A DNA stretch of 50,232 nt, taken from NCBI GenBank assembly GCA_947585105.1, contig CANPWV010000007.1:1-50232 (forward strand), written 5' to 3'. This stretch comes from an uncultured Clostridia bacterium (GTDB lineage: Bacteria > Bacillota > Clostridia > TANB77 > CAG-508). A program made the translations under genes and the position numbers. How positions within the stretch are numbered: the first letter of the stretch is position 1; the number at the start of each line of letters is the position of its first letter. Shown here in pieces: positions 46,802-50,232 of the stretch. The notes below the pieces were generated by a model that saw only the letters and a program-made list of their open reading frames with translations, ran no database searches and was not told the DNA's origin.

Positions 46802-46830
46802 ATAATACTACGATTTTACTAATTTGTCAA
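46802..46830 (-). promoter_or_regulatory. SigA promoter of infC-rpmI-rplT
   Basis: TTGACA (46830-46825) and TATTAT (46807-46802) on the minus strand with exactly 17 bases between. The transcript would carry a leader of roughly 150 bases before infC. Confidence 0.88.
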
Positions 46831-46847
46831 GTTTTTTTAATAAAAAA

Positions 46848-47547
46848 CTATTTTACTGTTGTAAGTACATCTTCAAAACCTAAATTATCATAATTATAAT
46901 ATGTTGATGGAACTTCTCCAACTATTACTGTTTCTGTAAGTAAAACTTTTGATGAAACTTCTTTTGTTATAGTTTCAAATGGGCTCAAAATTCCTATAGA
47001 GCAATTTAAATCAAGATAAATTCTATGAACAGTTTGGTTTATTCCAACAGCTGTAAATTCAGAATCGATTTTTGCTTCTATATTTCCAGCTCTTTCTAAA
47101 GCAACTCTAATATTTGGGCTTATTCCAGAAAGTGCGCTTATTCCGTGAAACAGTTCCAAAATTTACATTAACTGAAATCATTGTATTTAAGTCTAATTTT
47201 GATTGTATATTATTTGTAATCTTTGCTACAATTTCATTAATAGGAATTATTTTTGCTTCTATATAAGTAATATTACCATTTTGATCTTTTCCAAGATTTA
47301 CTAAATCGTCATAACTGTACATAATCATAACTTCATTTACTTCTTTATTTAAAATATTTGTAGCAACAGATGTCGCAGCGTTTTCACAGGTTGCCACAAA
47401 CACAGGATAAGCAGCTTTTATAAAAAATATTATAAAAATAAAAAGCAAAACTAAAATTAGATATAATACAAATTTTAACTTTTGCTTTTTATTCATATGT
47501 TTAAAATTTTTAAATCTTATTCTTGGTCTAGAATAAATTTTATCCAT
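46848..47547 (-). CDS. yunB: YunB-type sporulation protein, CGG +1 frameshift
   Basis: 232 aa restored. An N-terminal membrane helix (LKFVLYLILVLLFIFIIFFI) precedes a YunB domain (NAATSVATNILNKEVNEVMI, then SYDDLVNLGKDQNGNITYIE). CGG at 47145-47143 follows TCA; skipping C gives VNVNFGTVSGISALSGISPN with Gly135, joining the two halves in the order expected of the family. It ends with VPSTYYNYDN. YunB is a SigE-dependent protein needed for efficient spore formation in Bacillus. It is followed on the minus strand by the infC promoter. Confidence 0.85.
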
Positions 47548-47558
47548 TATTTTTCAAT

Positions 47559-49031
47559 CTACCTTATTATATACATTTTATCGCCAAATTTTAAGTTATA
47601 TGGCTCCTCTAAATCATTTGTATTTATAACGTTTTCTTGCTTTACTCTAAACTTTTTTGATATATCCCAAAGAGTGTCATTTTTCTTTACACTATAAACA
47701 ATCATAGTATAATCATCTCTAACTGATAATTCTTTTTTAGTAACATCTTGAACTACTTTTAGAATACTTTTTTGTGATTGATTTTCATCAATTACAACAT
47801 TTCCTTTAACAATTACTACATCTCCATTTAACTCATATTCTACATTTTTGAAGTCGCAAGAAAAATCATCTTGCTTTGACAATTTACTTATAAATGGAAT
47901 CGTTACAGTTTTTACATTTAAACCGATTTTATTTTCTGATTCATAATAAACTTTTAATTCTACTTCACCTTCTACATTAGAAATATCATTTGAAATAATA
48001 TTTTTAATAATTCTACTTTTTCCAAAAACATCTATAACATTTTTTACATTTTCTAATTCTACTCTTTCTTCAATTTCCACTTTTTTATCATCTTTTGTGG
48101 ATAAATCAGTTGAAATTTCAATTTCTTTTGTATTAAATTCTGTATCATATTTTAGTGAATATAAATCACATACTGCTTCTTGTTCCCTATTTTCAAAGGC
48201 CTTACAGCAAATCTCATATTCCATTTGAATTGTGATTCCATTTTCATCACCATTATTTATTTTTAGTAAAATATTTCTAATTTGATAATCTGTTTTGCAA
48301 ATATTTTCTTCTTTTACATTTTCTAAATCAATAAAACTCATTATTGGGAACTTATCTTCAGTTTTTCCTATTCTTCCATCTTTAGTCAAATATAAAATCT
48401 TAACATTTAAATCAGCTTTACTTAAAATTTTATTATAACTTATTTTAACTTCTTTATTTGAAATTTCAGTATCTACTTTTAAAATGTCTGAAACGATATC
48501 TGTTCCTTCAACTTTTAGCTCCTCTTTTAAGCTTGCTATATTTGAATTTATACCTATTAATGAATTTAATTTAACTTTTTTTGAATTAACTTGGATGTCT
48601 TCAATATCATTAAAATCATTAAAAATCTGGACTTCGTCTATTCCATAAATATCATAATTTACTTTTAAAGTTCCTGTAAAGCTTATCTTTCTTTCGTTTA
48701 TAATTTTTATATCACTTTTTAAGAGCTTTATATCATATTCTAAATTTGTTTTTTCGTTAATTATACTATTTTCCAAACTATCTTCGAAGTTTATAGTTGT
48801 TTGAAGTCCAAGAGTTTCTTCACTACTTGAAAGATAAGATATGTATAAATCTACATTTCCACTTGTTTTTATTTTTCCAGTTTGAGTTTCTACTTTGCTA
48901 AAATATGAATAACAATTTTCGTCTAAAATTTTTAACAAATCTTGCTTAGAATCTGGGACAATTAAATCTTGTCTTATCTCAATTTCTTTAGATTTAGACA
49001 ATTTCTTTTTATAAATATTTATTTTTTCCAT
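47559..49031 (-). CDS. sipL: SipL-like spore envelope protein (SPOCS domains plus LysM)
   Basis: 490 aa. The N-terminal part contains repeated SPOCS/DUF3794 segments (QDLLKILDENCYSYFSKVET with QTGKIKTSGNVDLYISYLSS; a middle copy; and KVEIEERVELENVKNVIDVF). A single LysM domain ends the protein (MIVYSVKKNDTLWDISKKFR). This is the arrangement of Clostridioides difficile SipL, which binds SpoIVA and anchors the coat. No CGG frameshift. The Shine-Dalgarno site is buried in a hairpin (see separate entry). Confidence 0.92.
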   Translation of the reverse strand: MEKINIYKKKLSKSKEIEIRQDLIVPDSKQDLLKILDENCYSYFSKVETQTGKIKTSGNVDLYISYLSSSEETLGLQTTINFEDSLENSIINEKTNLEYDIKLLKSDIKIINERKISFTGTLKVNYDIYGIDEVQIFNDFNDIEDIQVNSKKVKLNSLIGINSNIASLKEELKVEGTDIVSDILKVDTEISNKEVKISYNKILSKADLNVKILYLTKDGRIGKTEDKFPIMSFIDLENVKEENICKTDYQIRNILLKINNGDENGITIQMEYEICCKAFENREQEAVCDLYSLKYDTEFNTKEIEISTDLSTKDDKKVEIEERVELENVKNVIDVFGKSRIIKNIISNDISNVEGEVELKVYYESENKIGLNVKTVTIPFISKLSKQDDFSCDFKNVEYELNGDVVIVKGNVVIDENQSQKSILKVVQDVTKKELSVRDDYTMIVYSVKKNDTLWDISKKFRVKQENVINTNDLEEPYNLKFGDKMYIIR

Positions 49032-49035
49032 AAAT

Positions 49036-49085
49036 AAAAATCCTCCTTAAATGTCTTTATATTTACATTTATATGGAGGATTTTT
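49036..49085 (-). promoter_or_regulatory. Hairpin that buries the sipL ribosome binding site, or terminator of veg
   Basis: AAAAATCCTCC (49036-49046) pairs with GGAGGATTTTT (49075-49085), and TAAATGT (49048-49054) pairs with ACATTTA (49065-49071), giving an 18-bp two-part stem. On the minus-strand mRNA the 3' arm is the GGAGGA of sipL, ten bases from its ATG. The T-rich end also fits a terminator for veg. Confidence 0.7.
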
Positions 49086-49109
49086 AAAATAATTCCTATT
49101 TTATTTAAT

Positions 49110-49412
49110 TTATACAACTGTTTTTCTTCTTTTTATATCTATTTGTGGTTCAAGCAATGGCTCAAAACCATTTCCATTATCGATTTTTACTTCTATTGTT
49201 TTAGTAAATAGGTCTGTATAATTATAAGAACCTACACGATTAGCCTCTTCAAATTTTACTCTAAAATAATCTTTATATGTATTTTCTATAATAGCAGATT
49301 TTTCAAGAGGTTTACTACGTTTTCCTGGTGACTCCTTTATAATTATTCTTTGGCCAATATTATCTCCAATATTTTTTCTTAAATCTGAAATTTCTGATCT
49401 GTAAATTCCCAT
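49110..49412 (-). CDS. veg: Veg-family protein
   Basis: 100 aa. MGIYRSEISDLRKNIGDNIG followed by QRIIIKESPGKRSKPLEKSA and a VKFEEANRVGSYNYTDLFTK segment match the Veg family of Firmicutes (IK...GxR-T/K-x-E-K...Y-D), linked to biofilm formation in Bacillus. Slightly longer than Bacillus Veg, with a basic tail. Confidence 0.88.
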   Translation of the reverse strand: MGIYRSEISDLRKNIGDNIGQRIIIKESPGKRSKPLEKSAIIENTYKDYFRVKFEEANRVGSYNYTDLFTKTIEVKIDNGNGFEPLLEPQIDIKRRKTVV

Positions 49413-49547
49413 AAAATAATCACCTACTATCTATAAAATTTTGTAGCACTTTTGCTACCCAAAATATAACACAGGTCTAGGCAATTGTCAAAGCCATTTT
49501 TTACGGGAGTTTTTCTTCTATTTCAGTCATATCAACCTTTTTGTAAG

Positions 49548-49844
49548 TTATCCACCATTCTTTTCATTTATATTACATTTTTGTTTATTTTTGTTACACA
49601 ATTCGTACTTTAATTTTGTAGCTCTTCCACCTCTTAAATGTCTTTCAGCTTTATTTTCATCTAATATCTTTCGAACCTCTAATGCCAACGAATAATTGAT
49701 ACTAATCAATCTTTGGCTAACATCTTTATGTACTGTACTTTTACTTACGCCAAATTTTGCTGCTGCACCTCTTACAGTATCTTTTGTATCTATAATATAA
49801 TGTGCTAAATTTACTGCACGGTCTTCAATTGATATTTGCTTCAT
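49548..49844 (-). CDS. spoIIID: SpoIIID mother-cell transcription regulator
   Basis: 98 aa. The helix-turn-helix is plain: NLAHYIIDTKDTVRGAAAKF, then GVSKSTVHKDVSQRL, followed by HLRGGRATKLKYE, the basic C-terminal DNA-contact region. SpoIIID modulates the SigE regulon. Its GGAGG site lies right beside a hairpin (49861-49896). Confidence 0.96.
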   Translation of the reverse strand: MKQISIEDRAVNLAHYIIDTKDTVRGAAAKFGVSKSTVHKDVSQRLISINYSLALEVRKILDENKAERHLRGGRATKLKYELCNKNKQKCNINEKNGG

Positions 49845-49860
49845 AACAAAATAAAACCTC

Positions 49861-49896
49861 CAAACGAATTCTTTATATCTACATACTATTCGTTTG
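49861..49896 (-). terminator. Hairpin between the IMPase gene and spoIIID
   Basis: CAAACGAAT (49861-49869) pairs with ATTCGTTTG (49888-49896) around an 18-base loop. On the minus strand the 3' arm touches the spoIIID ribosome binding site GGAGG and is followed by TTTTATTTTG, so it may be a terminator, a translational control element, or both. Confidence 0.6.
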
Positions 49897-49956
49897 AAGA
49901 TTTTATTAGAACTTTATTTTTTATACATATTATATGTCCAAAATTCTGAATACCTT

Positions 49957-50232
49957 TTAAAGTATGTTTATTAAATTTTCAAATTCAGAATGAATTTTTT
50001 TATTTGTTGCTATAATCGTTTGTTTATCAATTTTTGAATAATCAATATCAGTATAATCTAATGAATTGCATTTTCCACCAGCTTCTTCAACTAATAGTGA
50101 TCCTACACATATATCCCATAAGAAACAATACAATTCAAAATGAGCTTCTGTTTTCCCAGATGCTACATAGCATAATGATATTACAGTTGAAAAAAGCTTT
50201 TCTATATTTTGCATTTTATACATTCCATTATC
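49957..50232 (-). CDS. Inositol monophosphatase family protein, partial
   Basis: C-terminal 91 codons of an IMPase-like phosphatase, open to the right edge (no start within the window; the frame runs through 50232). The family motif appears as LYCFLWDICVGSLLVEEAGG, with the metal-binding Asp of WD. It probably acts on sugar phosphates or on 3'-phosphoadenosine 5'-phosphate; the visible part cannot decide this. Confidence 0.85.
   Translation of the reverse strand, partial: DNGMYKMQNIEKLFSTVISLCYVASGKTEAHFELYCFLWDICVGSLLVEEAGGKCNSLDYTDIDYSKIDKQTIIATNKKIHSEFENLINIL

Noticed and set aside
1..50232. Frameshifts as random sequencing or assembly errors
   Set aside because: All 22 are the same event (an extra C exactly before a GGN codon, at a codon boundary). 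Errors would hit any phase, yet dozens of CGG triplets that straddle codons need no correction, and none of the sites lies in a long homopolymer.
1..50232. Simple sense reassignment of CGG to another amino acid (as reported for some other bacteria) without a shift
   Set aside because: Reading on in the same frame after CGG meets a stop within a few codons in most cases (for example CGG TGA in comEC and CGG TAG in pth), so one base must be skipped.
1..50232. Seventeen pseudogenes from genome decay
   Set aside because: The affected genes include essential ones, each disrupted only at CGG; no other stop codons or frameshifts are seen in them, and the downstream halves keep conserved motifs.
1..50232. 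Phase-variable genes switched by repeat slippage
   Set aside because: The sites are single CGGN motifs, not tandem repeats or homopolymer tracts.
1..50232. CRISPR array, insertion sequences, prophage, tRNA or rRNA genes
   Set aside because: I found no spaced direct repeats, transposase, integrase or phage structural genes, and no cloverleaf with a GTTCRANNC arm outside coding regions.

Overview
The window comes from a very AT-rich, low-GC, endospore-forming Firmicute of the class Clostridia. The evidence is the dense set of sporulation genes (spoIIAA-spoIIAB-sigF-spoIID-spoIIQ, spoIIGA-sigE, sigG, spoIIID, sipL, yunB, yqfC-yqfD, CotF-type coat proteins) and the clostridial order of the housekeeping genes. 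SipL, DUF1919 glycosyltransferases and GITLIALIITII-type prepilin leaders fit an uncultivated gut clostridium. I cannot name the species.

MAIN OBSERVATION. Seventeen genes look broken by frameshifts, and every break is the same event: a zero-frame CGG codon followed at once by a +1 shift, so that NNN-C-GGN is read as NNN-Gly. I found 22 such sites in 17 genes, including essential ones (aspS twice, pth) and sporulation regulators (sigG twice, spoIIGA twice). I checked each CGG triplet I could find in the coding sequence of this window. All 22 in the zero frame need the shift, and none is read as arginine in an intact gene. CGG triplets that straddle codon boundaries (AAC-GGA, GAC-GGA, ATC-GGA and so on) are common and harmless. 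CGA, CGC, CGT, AGA and AGG still occur as arginine codons. The codon before CGG varies freely (16 different codons). Restored products have family-normal lengths, and the inserted residue falls on known glycines (MiaA P-loop, RimO SLGC, SpoIIGA DSGN, Pth MNxSG). The simplest reading is that CGG has lost its arginine meaning and acts genome-wide as a +1 frameshift or four-base glycine signal, a bacterial parallel to the pervasive +1 shifting of Euplotes. All joined coordinates below rest on this reading.

LAYOUT. 1-11 kb (minus strand): yqfC-yqfD-[unknown 396 aa]-ybeY-era-yqzL-recO-mutL-miaA-HlyD-like-sepF-divIVA, covering cell division, DNA repair and translation. 11-18 kb: glycosyltransferase, comEC, SH3 protein, aspS, zeta-toxin pair. 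18-22 kb: spoIIA operon, spoIID and spoIIQ. 22-26 kb: prepilin-like LamG protein, ribbon-helix-helix protein, HepT/MntA toxin-antitoxin, hpf and ppaC, then a structured RNA candidate at 26.05-26.2 kb. 26-35.5 kb: rpiB-tagO-pth-rng-rimO-amidase-tandem AAA ATPase. 35.7-39 kb: rpsT, a metal-site-less MBL protein, a membrane protein, and a leader-peptide/hairpin/GNAT unit. 39-42 kb: two glycosyltransferases. 42-45 kb: coat proteins, sigG, spoIIGA-sigE. 45.5-50 kb: infC-rpmI-rplT with an attenuator leader, yunB, sipL, veg, spoIIID and a partial inositol monophosphatase.

Together the genes give most of the forespore/mother-cell sigma cascade (SpoIIAA/AB/SigF, SpoIIGA/SigE, SigG), its cross-membrane partners (SpoIIQ, SpoIID) and the coat-anchoring protein SipL. 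Many of these depend on the CGG shift to be made at full length.
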